A stretch of DNA of 5,301 nt from an uncultured Centipeda sp. (GTDB taxonomy: Bacteria > Bacillota > Negativicutes > Selenomonadales > Selenomonadaceae), in NCBI GenBank assembly GCA_937925565.1, contig CALALM010000115.1, forward strand, positions 1 to 5,301, in the 5' to 3' direction. The notes under the pieces are model-generated. The model did not search any database. It was not told the origin of the DNA and worked only from the letters and a program-made list of their open reading frames with translations. Shown here piece by piece: positions 1-4,066 of this stretch. Numbering within the stretch: the first letter of the stretch is position 1; each line of letters starts with the position of its first letter. Position numbers and translations under genes: made by a program.

Positions 1-318
1 GATGATGACATCGTCGGATGCCTCGATGAAGAGCAGCTCATAGGCGACATCGCCCGCATCCAGTTCACCAAGCACGCGCACGAAATCATCGAAGAATTCG
101 CGGCTGCGCGTATCCACGACAATCGCCGCGCGGCTGATCTGCCCATGTGTCTCGCGACAGAGGTCGATGAATTTCGGAATGAAGACCGGCGGCAGATTGT
201 CCACGCAGAAATAGCCCAAATCTTCCATGTAACGTGCCGCGAGGGATTTTCCACCGCCCGACATCCCCGTCACGATCACTGGACGGAATTTCTCCGCCGC
301 CCGTTTCACCTCAGCCAT
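1..318 (-). CDS. rapZ: RNase adapter protein RapZ (YvcJ family), N-terminal part
   Basis: This is the P-loop nucleotide-binding protein of the RapZ/YvcJ family, cut by the left window edge after 106 codons; family members are about 285-300 residues. The visible part shows a Walker A loop GMSGGGKS at residues 18-25, the family block DLGYFCVDNLPP at 33-44, DTRSREFF at 69-76 and FIEASDDVII at 97-106. In E. coli RapZ guides RNase E to the small RNA GlmZ and so controls amino-sugar synthesis. In Gram-positives YvcJ binds and hydrolyses nucleotides and sits beside yvcK and whiA, which may lie just beyond the edge. The ATG is chosen because GAGGTGA lies 5 bases upstream and overlaps the stop of the preceding phosphatase gene, 9 bases away, so translational coupling is likely. 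The family call is firm; the role in this organism is inferred. Confidence 0.95.
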   Translation of the reverse strand, partial: MAEVKRAAEKFRPVIVTGMSGGGKSLAARYMEDLGYFCVDNLPPVFIPKFIDLCRETHGQISRAAIVVDTRSREFFDDFVRVLGELDAGDVAYELLFIEASDDVII

Positions 319-327
319 GGTATCACC

Positions 328-1122
328 TCACAGTACAAATTTTTCGATCGCAAGCGCGATCCCGTCCGCATCATTGGATGCCGTCACGTAGCGGGCACGC
401 TCCTTTGCCTCCGGCATACTGTTCTCAGGTACGACGGAAAACGCGCCCATAGCGAGCATCTCAAAGTCATTGTCCGCATCGCCCGCGACCATCACCTCAT
501 CGAGTCTGAGCCCCATCGCATCCGCAAGCGCCTGCACACCGACCGCCTTGTTCACCCCCGGTGGGTTGATGTCGAGGCTCGTGCCCGTATTCTGCTGCGG
601 CAGGATCCGATCACCGAAATGTTCCCGCACGACTTCGAGATAGCCACTGATCCCGTCATCCAAATTGCGCAGGACAAGCTGCGGTACGTTCTCCGTATAC
701 CGGAGATAGTCATTGCCGACCTCGTTCACCACGAAATGTGCCGTTGTCCGGTAGGCAGTAAAGTGATCTTCGCGGTAATCTGGCACGTAGATCTCCATGC
801 CGCTGTACCAATTCACGTACCAATTGCGCTCATACGCAAATGTCAGGAACTCACGCACGAGTGCGGGGTCGAAATAATGGGCAAAGACAGGGTCGCCCTC
901 GGCTCTGCCGACATAGCCGCCATTGCAGCAAATGACGGGAGCATCAGAGGCAAGGAGACGCGCAAAGTGAACAGCCGATCGCAGCATGCGCCCCGTCGCA
1001 ATCGTCACTGTGACGCCGCGTGCCATCGCCCGCGCGATGATGTCCTTCGTACGCGTCGTGATTTTTTTGTCGGAGGTAAGAAGCGTCCCGTCCAGATCGA
1101 GCGCAATGAGTTTGATTGCCAT
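328..1122 (-). CDS. Cof-type HAD-IIB family phosphatase (second of a tandem pair)
   Basis: A complete 264-residue cytoplasmic haloacid-dehalogenase-type hydrolase of the Cof/IIB class. All four HAD motifs are present: DLDGT with nucleophile Asp9 and acid/base Asp11, motif II threonine Thr43 in TIATGR, motif III Lys192 in GVNK, and motif IV GDADNDFEML starting at Gly214 with magnesium ligands Asp215 and Asp219. The C2-type cap lies between roughly residues 85 and 185. Relatives dephosphorylate sugar phosphates, FMN or pyridoxal phosphate with low specificity, so the substrate cannot be named from sequence. The ATG follows the stop of the upstream paralog by 3 bases, with AGGGG about 8 bases before it, and rapZ follows after 9 bases. 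It is paralogous to its upstream neighbour, sharing the MAIKL start, motif order and the stretch around TIATGRM. Confidence 0.93.
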   Translation of the reverse strand: MAIKLIALDLDGTLLTSDKKITTRTKDIIARAMARGVTVTIATGRMLRSAVHFARLLASDAPVICCNGGYVGRAEGDPVFAHYFDPALVREFLTFAYERNWYVNWYSGMEIYVPDYREDHFTAYRTTAHFVVNEVGNDYLRYTENVPQLVLRNLDDGISGYLEVVREHFGDRILPQQNTGTSLDINPPGVNKAVGVQALADAMGLRLDEVMVAGDADNDFEMLAMGAFSVVPENSMPEAKERARYVTASNDADGIALAIEKFVL

Positions 1123-1125
1123 GAC

Positions 1126-1962
1126 TCAGCCCCTCGTCATCGGCACGGGCGCATCCGTCCCCATTCCAAGCACATAGTGATAGATTGCCGCCGCGAGCCC
1201 GTCCTCCTCACAGGAGAGCGTCTCGTAGTCGGTCACCTCTTTGACCTCGGGGAACGCATTGCCCATTGCGATGCTCTTGCCTGCCGCCTTCAGCATCGGC
1301 AGATCATTGTAAGCATCGCCGATCGCCATCGTCTCCTCGATGGCGATGCCGAGTTTGCCCGCAAGCGACTTCAGTGCCGATGCCTTGGAAATGCCCTTTG
1401 GCACAATCTCGATCAGGCAGTCCGCCGAACGCGTCACATCTACCTGTGCACCAAATGCACCGAGCAATGCCTCCGAACGCTCAAGTGTGATCGCACGCCC
1501 CTTGGTCACGAGAAGCAGCTTGCAGTTGCCCTCTGCATGTGAGAAAAGCCCATCCCAACCGACTGCCTCACCCGTGAGCTTCTGCGAGTTCTCATAGAAG
1601 CGCGATTCCTCGCAGGCGTCGACATAGCGCAGGACGCCGCCGCTGTAGCTCTGGATGTACCAGCCGCGCTCCTTGCAGAACGCAAGGAGCGCATGAGCGA
1701 GCGACGGCTCGATCGGATGCTCCTCATAGACGCGTCCGCTCGGGCTCTTGATAAGTGCGCCATTGTACGAGATGATGGGCACGTCCACGCCGAGCGCCTG
1801 CGCGACCGGCAACGCCGCCTCGAACATGCGCCCCGTCGCAATCGTCACCACAACCCCCGCCTCGACTGCGCGGCGCACCGCCGCGATATTCTCCGCCGAG
1901 ACCACATTGCCGTCCGGCAGCATCGTCCCATCCAGATCCGATACAAATAATTTGATCGCCAT
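1126..1962 (-). CDS. Cof-type HAD-IIB family phosphatase (first of a tandem pair)
   Basis: A 278-residue Cof-type HAD hydrolase, first gene of the leftward operon. Motif I is SDLDGT (Asp9, Asp11), motif II threonine is Thr43 in TIATGR, motif III is Lys193 in GISK, and motif IV GDAYNDLPML begins at Gly215 with Asp216 and Asp220. The cap domain spans about residues 85-187. The ATG at 1962 is preferred over an in-frame TTG seven codons upstream because AGGGAG sits 5 bases before the ATG and because MAIKLF matches the start of the downstream paralog. The C-terminal tail (about residues 272-278, TDAPVPMTRG) extends past the usual fold end and has no counterpart in the paralog. The substrate is unknown; the family is broad-specificity phosphomonoesterases. 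It was probably produced by tandem duplication with the next gene, although the sequences have diverged considerably. Confidence 0.93.
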   Translation of the reverse strand: MAIKLFVSDLDGTMLPDGNVVSAENIAAVRRAVEAGVVVTIATGRMFEAALPVAQALGVDVPIISYNGALIKSPSGRVYEEHPIEPSLAHALLAFCKERGWYIQSYSGGVLRYVDACEESRFYENSQKLTGEAVGWDGLFSHAEGNCKLLLVTKGRAITLERSEALLGAFGAQVDVTRSADCLIEIVPKGISKASALKSLAGKLGIAIEETMAIGDAYNDLPMLKAAGKSIAMGNAFPEVKEVTDYETLSCEEDGLAAAIYHYVLGMGTDAPVPMTRG

Positions 1963-1992
1963 TTCGTCTCCCTGTTTTCCCAATCCCCTGTT

Positions 1993-2022
1993 ATTTTAGG
2001 TATCACTGATAAAATGCGCCAA
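1993..2022 (-). promoter_or_regulatory. Candidate promoter of the HAD-HAD-rapZ operon
   Basis: Read leftward, TTGGCG (2022-2017) is followed by an 18-base spacer and TAAAAT (1998-1993), giving a start near 1986, about 24 bases before the phosphatase ATG. The -35 box lies inside the inverted-repeat element at 1999-2052, while the -10 box is in flanking DNA. It is the best sigma-70-like match upstream of the operon but not a perfect one. Confidence 0.4.
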
Positions 2023-2052
2023 GATGATGGTGCTGAATTTATCAGCGATTCC
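1999..2052 (-). repeat. Small terminal-inverted-repeat element, copy 1 (MITE-like)
   Basis: A 54-base unit starting GGTATCACTGATAAA and ending with the near-complement TTTATCAGCGATTCC (13 of 15 paired positions agree). It is flanked by TTA on the left (1996-1998) and TGA on the right (2053-2055), possibly a degraded 3-base TNA duplication. Its core, including AAGATGATGGTGCTGAATTTATC-like sequence, matches copy 2 at 2683-2740 in the opposite orientation. It is too short to encode a transposase, so if mobile it was moved in trans. The MITE interpretation is inference; the inverted repeats and the second copy are seen directly. Confidence 0.7.
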
Positions 2053-2102
2053 TGAATGACGTAAAATTGATCCATTTTGAACCGATAAGGTCATCCAAAC
2101 TG

Positions 2103-2132
2103 CTGACAAAAAGCTTTCCCCTATGTTATAAT
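2103..2132 (+). promoter_or_regulatory. Promoter of the 162-residue membrane protein gene
   Basis: CTGACA (2103-2108), an 18-base spacer and a perfect TATAAT (2127-2132) preceded by TGT, which makes an extended -10. The predicted start is near 2139, leaving a leader of about 30 bases that contains AGGAG (2158-2162) 7 bases before the ATG. Confidence 0.8.
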
Positions 2133-2169
2133 ACCCCGAAACAACGAACCCATTGAAAGGAGAAGTACG

Positions 2170-2658
2170 ATGCAGAATTTGTTCCGCCGACTCGTCATCC
2201 TCGTCGCACTTCTCCTCATCATTGTCGGCATCTTCGGTCTCTCCTACACCTACCAGATCGATCATCGCAGTGCGCGCAGTCTCTCCGCCTACGCGCGCAT
2301 CGACTTCCAGTCGTCCTACACGGGCGAGGGGCGGCTCGAGGGCGCAACGCTCACCCTCTGGGACTACCGCTTTGATGAGGCGAAACTCCTCCCCGATGTC
2401 GTCCTCTACACGGACGGTTCCGCATGGGAGATGAAAGCCGTGACGAAGTATACGCCGCGCCCCGTCCCTGAGGCAGACAGCCCCTATAAAAACGAAAACA
2501 AATTCTTCGTCGAGCTGCCGCGCGCGAGTCTCCCCGCCATCCGCAAGGCAACGAGCGTCCGCGTCCGCTTCTACTACGACAACGGGCAGACCATTGATCT
2601 CCCGCTGAACGAACCCGACCTTGCCTATTGGCAGCGCGAGCTGGGACGCGGCATTTGA
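2170..2658 (+). CDS. Hypothetical membrane-anchored extracytoplasmic protein
   Basis: I do not recognise this 162-residue protein. It begins with a short basic N-terminus (Arg6, Arg7), then a hydrophobic segment at about residues 8-25 that could be a membrane anchor or uncleaved signal. No lipobox cysteine is visible and the protein has no cysteine at all. The remainder is polar with alternating hydrophobic stretches suggesting a beta-rich domain: LEGATLTLWDYRF at about 56-68, LPDVVLYTDGSAWEMKAV at 74-91, and VRVRFYYDNGQTIDLPL at 120-136. It has its own promoter and an AGGAG ribosome binding site 7 bases before the ATG. It is transcribed divergently from the phosphatase operon and is monocistronic. 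Two inverted copies of a small repeat element bracket it. Codon use resembles its neighbours, so there is no strong sign of recent transfer. It is a real gene by signals and composition; the function is unknown. Confidence 0.85.
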   Translation: MQNLFRRLVILVALLLIIVGIFGLSYTYQIDHRSARSLSAYARIDFQSSYTGEGRLEGATLTLWDYRFDEAKLLPDVVLYTDGSAWEMKAVTKYTPRPVPEADSPYKNENKFFVELPRASLPAIRKATSVRVRFYYDNGQTIDLPLNEPDLAYWQRELGRGI

Positions 2659-2679
2659 CGGCACAAAGGCATCTCTGCT

Positions 2680-2748
2680 TTAGGGAAGCACTGATAAATT
2701 CAGCACCACCATCTTAGCGCATCTTTTTATCAGTGGTCCCTTAGACAT
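2680..2748 (-). CDS. Possible 22-residue ORF running into the repeat element
   Basis: Read leftward, GGAGGTG (2760-2754) sits 5 bases before an ATG at 2748-2746. The reading frame enters repeat copy 2 after about two codons and stops at TAA (2682-2680), giving MSKGPLIKRCAKMVVLNLSV plus two residues. The initiation region is strong for so short a product. One reading is that the element inserted just after the start codon of an older gene and truncated it; another is chance. No family is recognised. Confidence 0.2.
   Translation of the reverse strand: MSKGPLIKRCAKMVVLNLSVLP
2683..2740 (+). repeat. Small terminal-inverted-repeat element, copy 2 (MITE-like)
   Basis: A 58-base unit beginning GGGAAGCACTGATAAA and ending TTTATCAGTGGTCCC. 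The outer arms pair over GGGA and CACTGATAAA with one offset base. It is flanked by an exact TTA on both sides (2680-2682 and 2741-2743). Relative to copy 1 it is inverted, carries a few extra bases near 2722-2726, and otherwise matches closely through the core. As RNA it would fold into a long hairpin just downstream of the 162-residue protein gene, but no T-run follows, so it is not a typical terminator. Confidence 0.75.
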
Positions 2749-2832
2749 TGTAACACCTCCACACAAATTTTTCCAGTCACAGCATTCTTGATCTCACTCC
2801 CATTTCTGCTATGGCGAAATTCCCATATACAC

Positions 2833-2861
2833 TTGAAATGCTTTTCTATCAATGCTATAAT
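2833..2861 (+). promoter_or_regulatory. Strong promoter of the short antitoxin-like RNA
   Basis: TTGAAA (2833-2838), a 17-base spacer and TATAAT (2856-2861) preceded by TGC (extended -10). This is the best consensus promoter in the window. Transcription would start near 2868, only about 68 bases before a strong terminator, with no credible protein between them. Confidence 0.88.
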
Positions 2862-2869
2862 GATCACGA

Positions 2870-2893
2870 ATCAGAGGTGGGCATGCGCCAACC
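2870..2893 (+). repeat. Interaction repeats (DRb + DRa) in the short RNA
   Basis: ATCAGAG at 2870-2876 and CCAACC at 2888-2893 with 11 bases between. They match the pair at 3058-3082, so the RNA made here is complementary to the peptide mRNA there. The paired arrangement is more specific than either short repeat alone. Confidence 0.72.
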
Positions 2894-2902
2894 AATAGAA
2901 AG

Positions 2903-2935
2903 GCCTCGGGGAGTGATGACCCCCGAGGCTTTTTT
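2903..2935 (+). terminator. Shared rho-independent terminator between convergent RNAs
   Basis: GCCTCGGGG (2903-2911) and CCCCGAGGC (2921-2929) form a perfect 9-base-pair stem with a 9-base loop, followed rightward by six T (2930-2935). Leftward the stem is followed by CTTTCTATT, a weaker U-tract, so it may work in both directions. The hairpin is common to both convergent transcripts, as in par loci. Confidence 0.92.
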
Positions 2936-2982
2936 GTGCGCTGATGAGACGCACCCGGCTGATGCCACAGCGGAGGCTGCTT

Positions 2983-3072
2983 CTACCTCCTCAGCCTCTG
3001 CACAATCAGCGCGCCAAGAACACTCCCGACAACACTGATGAGCAGCGAAAGCAACAGATCAGAGATGTGCAC
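2983..3072 (-). CDS. Putative 29-residue type I toxin-like membrane peptide (Fst/par-like)
   Basis: A small reading frame starting GTG at 3072-3070 and ending TAG at 2985-2983. The product starts MHISDLLLSLLISVVGSVLG and ends ALIVQRLRR: a hydrophobic helix at about residues 6-24, then a basic tail (Arg26, Arg28, Arg29). This short helix plus charged C-terminus is the form of type I toxins such as Fst and of holin-like peptides, which insert in and damage the membrane. GGGAGG lies 8 bases before the GTG. The last codons AGG AGG are rare arginine codons that also form a Shine-Dalgarno-like sequence. It has its own promoter, and its start region is complementary to the convergent short RNA. Overall architecture is the main support; residue-level similarity to Fst is weak, since the conserved proline and acidic tail of Fst are missing. 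A non-toxic small membrane protein is the alternative. Confidence 0.7.
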   Translation of the reverse strand: MHISDLLLSLLISVVGSVLGALIVQRLRR

Positions 3073-3082
3073 GTCACCAACC
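3058..3082 (+). repeat. Interaction repeats (DRb + DRa) over the toxin-like start codon
   Basis: ATCAGAG at 3058-3064 and CCAACC at 3077-3082 with 12 bases between, repeating the pair at 2870-2893. On the leftward mRNA they lie in codons 3-5 and directly after the ribosome binding site, so pairing with the short RNA would cover the GTG start codon lying between them. Confidence 0.72.
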
Positions 3083-3126
3083 TCCCTCCCGTGCCTGATT
3101 GACCGGATGAGAGCCGTGGCAAGGGG

Positions 3127-3156
3127 ATTATATCACACAGGGAAAGGAAACATCAA
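3127..3156 (-). promoter_or_regulatory. Promoter of the toxin-like mRNA
   Basis: Read leftward: TTGATG (3156-3151), an 18-base spacer and a perfect TATAAT (3132-3127), giving a start near 3120. The -35 box overlaps the ribosome binding region and first base of the divergent NusG domain II gene, so the two are packed tightly and could interfere. Confidence 0.7.
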
Positions 3157-3494
3157 TGAAGAAGAACGATCTAGTCCTCATCGGCGCACTGCTCCTCCTC
3201 TGCGGGATCGGCGCCGTATTTTTTTTCACACGTGCGGACAGCGATATGCGGCACGCGGTCATCACACAGGATAACGTGCAGCTCTACGACATCCCGCTCA
3301 CGGGACACACGGGCACGGAGGAGATCGTCATCACAGATGCGCACGGCACAAACACGATCCGCATTGAGGGCGAGACGATCGCCGTCGTGGATGCCGACTG
3401 CCCCGACCTCGTCTGCGTAAAGACAGGAAAAGCAGAGAAAAAAGGCGATGTGATCGCCTGCCTGCCGCACAAACTCCTCGTCGAAGTGAAATAA
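3156..3494 (+). CDS. Membrane-anchored NusG domain II-containing protein
   Basis: A 112-residue protein of the NusG_II (DUF1312) family. It has a basic start (MKKND), one membrane segment at about residues 6-25, and a single extracytoplasmic domain. The family signature is clear: DADCPDLVCVKTG at 79-91 and CLPHK at 102-106, giving cysteines at 82, 87 and 102. Despite the name it lacks the N-terminal NusG transcription domain and KOW motif, so a role in transcription is unlikely. The ATG has AAGGA 7 bases upstream. The stop is 1 base from the start of the next gene, so the two are surely co-translated. Homologous pairs occur near flavin-transfer (ApbE), Rnf and extracellular electron transfer loci in Firmicutes (EetA/EetB-like, from memory), so a redox-related envelope role is a fair inference. 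No clear rightward promoter was found upstream. Confidence 0.9.
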   Translation: MKKNDLVLIGALLLLCGIGAVFFFTRADSDMRHAVITQDNVQLYDIPLTGHTGTEEIVITDAHGTNTIRIEGETIAVVDADCPDLVCVKTGKAEKKGDVIACLPHKLLVEVK

Positions 3495-3495
3495 T

Positions 3496-3981
3496 ATGAA
3501 CCTCCGTCGAATCACGCGCATCGCGCTCCTCACCGCGCTCTCGCTCATCCTCTTCGTACTCGAAGGCTTCCTCCCTTTGCCGCTGCCCGTGCCCGGCGCA
3601 AAGCTCGGTCTTGCCGCCATTGTCACGCTCATTGCTCTTTGCACACTGTCGACGCGTGATGCAGCGCTCATGCTCACGCTGCGCATCCTCCTCGCCTCCG
3701 CCTTCGGCGGCGGGTTTGCTCCCATGCTCTACAGCCTCGCAGGTGGTGCGGCAAGTTTCACCGCAATGGCACTGCTCAAAAAACATACACAACATTCCAT
3801 CATTGCGATCAGTGCCGCGGGCGGCTTCCTGCACAACATGGCGCAACTCCTCGTCGCTGCCGCTGTCATGCAGACATCCGCTTTATTTTATTACGCGCCC
3901 GTGCTTGGCTTCGTCGGCGTTTTGACCGGCATCCTGATCGGCATCACCGCACGATCAATTTTACAGAAAATATCAAGATAA
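3496..3981 (+). CDS. Gx transporter family membrane protein (ECF S-component-like)
   Basis: A 161-residue polytopic membrane protein with about five or six hydrophobic segments (about 8-25, 37-53, 57-70, 73-95, 101-125, 130-155). Family features are PGAKLGL at 33-39, RILLAS at 63-68 and GGFLHNMAQ at 109-117. It belongs to the family often labelled heptaprenyl diphosphate synthase component I, but it has no prenyltransferase aspartate-rich motif and resembles small-molecule S-components of ECF transporters. The ATG lies 1 base after the stop of the NusG domain II gene with only a weak ribosome binding site (AAGTGA), so it depends on coupling. The cargo is unknown; a flavin or quinone-precursor role is suggested only by the usual neighbourhood of this gene pair. 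No terminator follows, so some read-through into fumC is possible. Confidence 0.88.
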   Translation: MNLRRITRIALLTALSLILFVLEGFLPLPLPVPGAKLGLAAIVTLIALCTLSTRDAALMLTLRILLASAFGGGFAPMLYSLAGGAASFTAMALLKKHTQHSIIAISAAGGFLHNMAQLLVAAAVMQTSALFYYAPVLGFVGVLTGILIGITARSILQKISR

Positions 3982-3984
3982 ATA

Positions 3985-4013
3985 TTCTCAATTTCATATT
4001 TTTGTGCTATACT
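3985..4013 (+). promoter_or_regulatory. Promoter of fumC
   Basis: TTCTCA (3985-3990), a 17-base spacer and TATACT (4008-4013) with TGC directly before it, an extended -10 that can offset the weak -35. The start would be near 4020, leaving a leader of about 47 bases with AAGGAGG at 4051-4057. Confidence 0.72.
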
Positions 4014-4066
4014 CTCATTAGCAGATTTTTCTCTCTACTATTACAATTTTAAGGAGGACAATCCAA

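Larger units (their letters stand above)
2868..2935 (+). ncRNA. Putative antisense antitoxin RNA (RNA II-like) of a par/Fst-type module
   Basis: This is a predicted untranslated RNA of about 68 bases, bounded by a near-consensus promoter and a hairpin-plus-T-run terminator. Its 5' end carries ATCAGAG (2870-2876) and CCAACC (2888-2893). Both recur in the same order and near-identical spacing at 3058-3064 and 3077-3082, across the translation start of the convergently transcribed small peptide. The 11 bases between the repeats also pair partly with the peptide mRNA. GGTGGGC (2876-2882) and GCCAACC (2887-2893) can form a hairpin with one mismatch and a 4-base loop. In the pAD1 par system, RNA II is of similar size and blocks Fst translation through two such dispersed repeats while sharing the terminator. 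The signals are seen; antitoxin function is inferred. Confidence 0.75.
2898..3120 (-). other. Predicted toxin-like mRNA (RNA I-like transcript)
   Basis: Inferred leftward transcript of about 220 bases from the promoter at 3127-3156 to the shared terminator hairpin at 2903-2929. It has a leader of about 48 bases, the 29-codon reading frame, then about 80 bases to the hairpin. CTCTC in the leader (complement of 3109-3113) could pair with the GGGAG of the ribosome binding site and mask it, as upstream helices do in par RNA I. GAGGCTG and CAGCCTC (2992-2998 and 2973-2979) form a further hairpin with the stop codon in its loop. Start, end and folding are predictions. Confidence 0.6.

Noticed and set aside
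145..1542. A 465-codon rightward open frame, the longest in the left half
   Set aside because: It lies antisense to rapZ and both HAD genes, whose catalytic motifs are intact. Its translation is rich in His, Arg and Cys with no recognisable domain, typical of a GC-rich shadow frame.
1963..1983. TTG start seven codons upstream for the first HAD gene
   Set aside because: Its Shine-Dalgarno spacing is too tight, while the ATG at 1962 has AGGGAG at good spacing and matches the paralog's N-terminus.
2683..2740. Repeat copy 2 as a classical terminator for the 162-residue gene
   Set aside because: It can fold as a hairpin but has a large internal loop and no T-run after the stem.
2811..3038. A 75-codon rightward frame, with an internal ATG at 2883 preceded by AGAGGTGG
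   Set aside because: It runs through the short-RNA promoter and the strong terminator, so most of it would not be transcribed. Its later residues are low-complexity Ala/Ser/Thr antisense to the small peptide gene.
3099..3134. TTGACC...TTATAT as a rightward promoter for the NusG domain II gene
   Set aside because: The spacer is about 22 bases, too long for a normal sigma-70 promoter, and the -10-like bases are better explained as the leftward TATAAT.
3038..3274. A 78-codon rightward frame overlapping the NusG domain II gene
   Set aside because: No ribosome binding site and no family features; it overlaps a well-supported gene in another frame.
3496..3981. Heptaprenyl diphosphate synthase component I as the function of the Gx protein
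   Set aside because: The protein is a small polytopic membrane protein without prenyltransferase motifs; the label is a carried-over name for the family.
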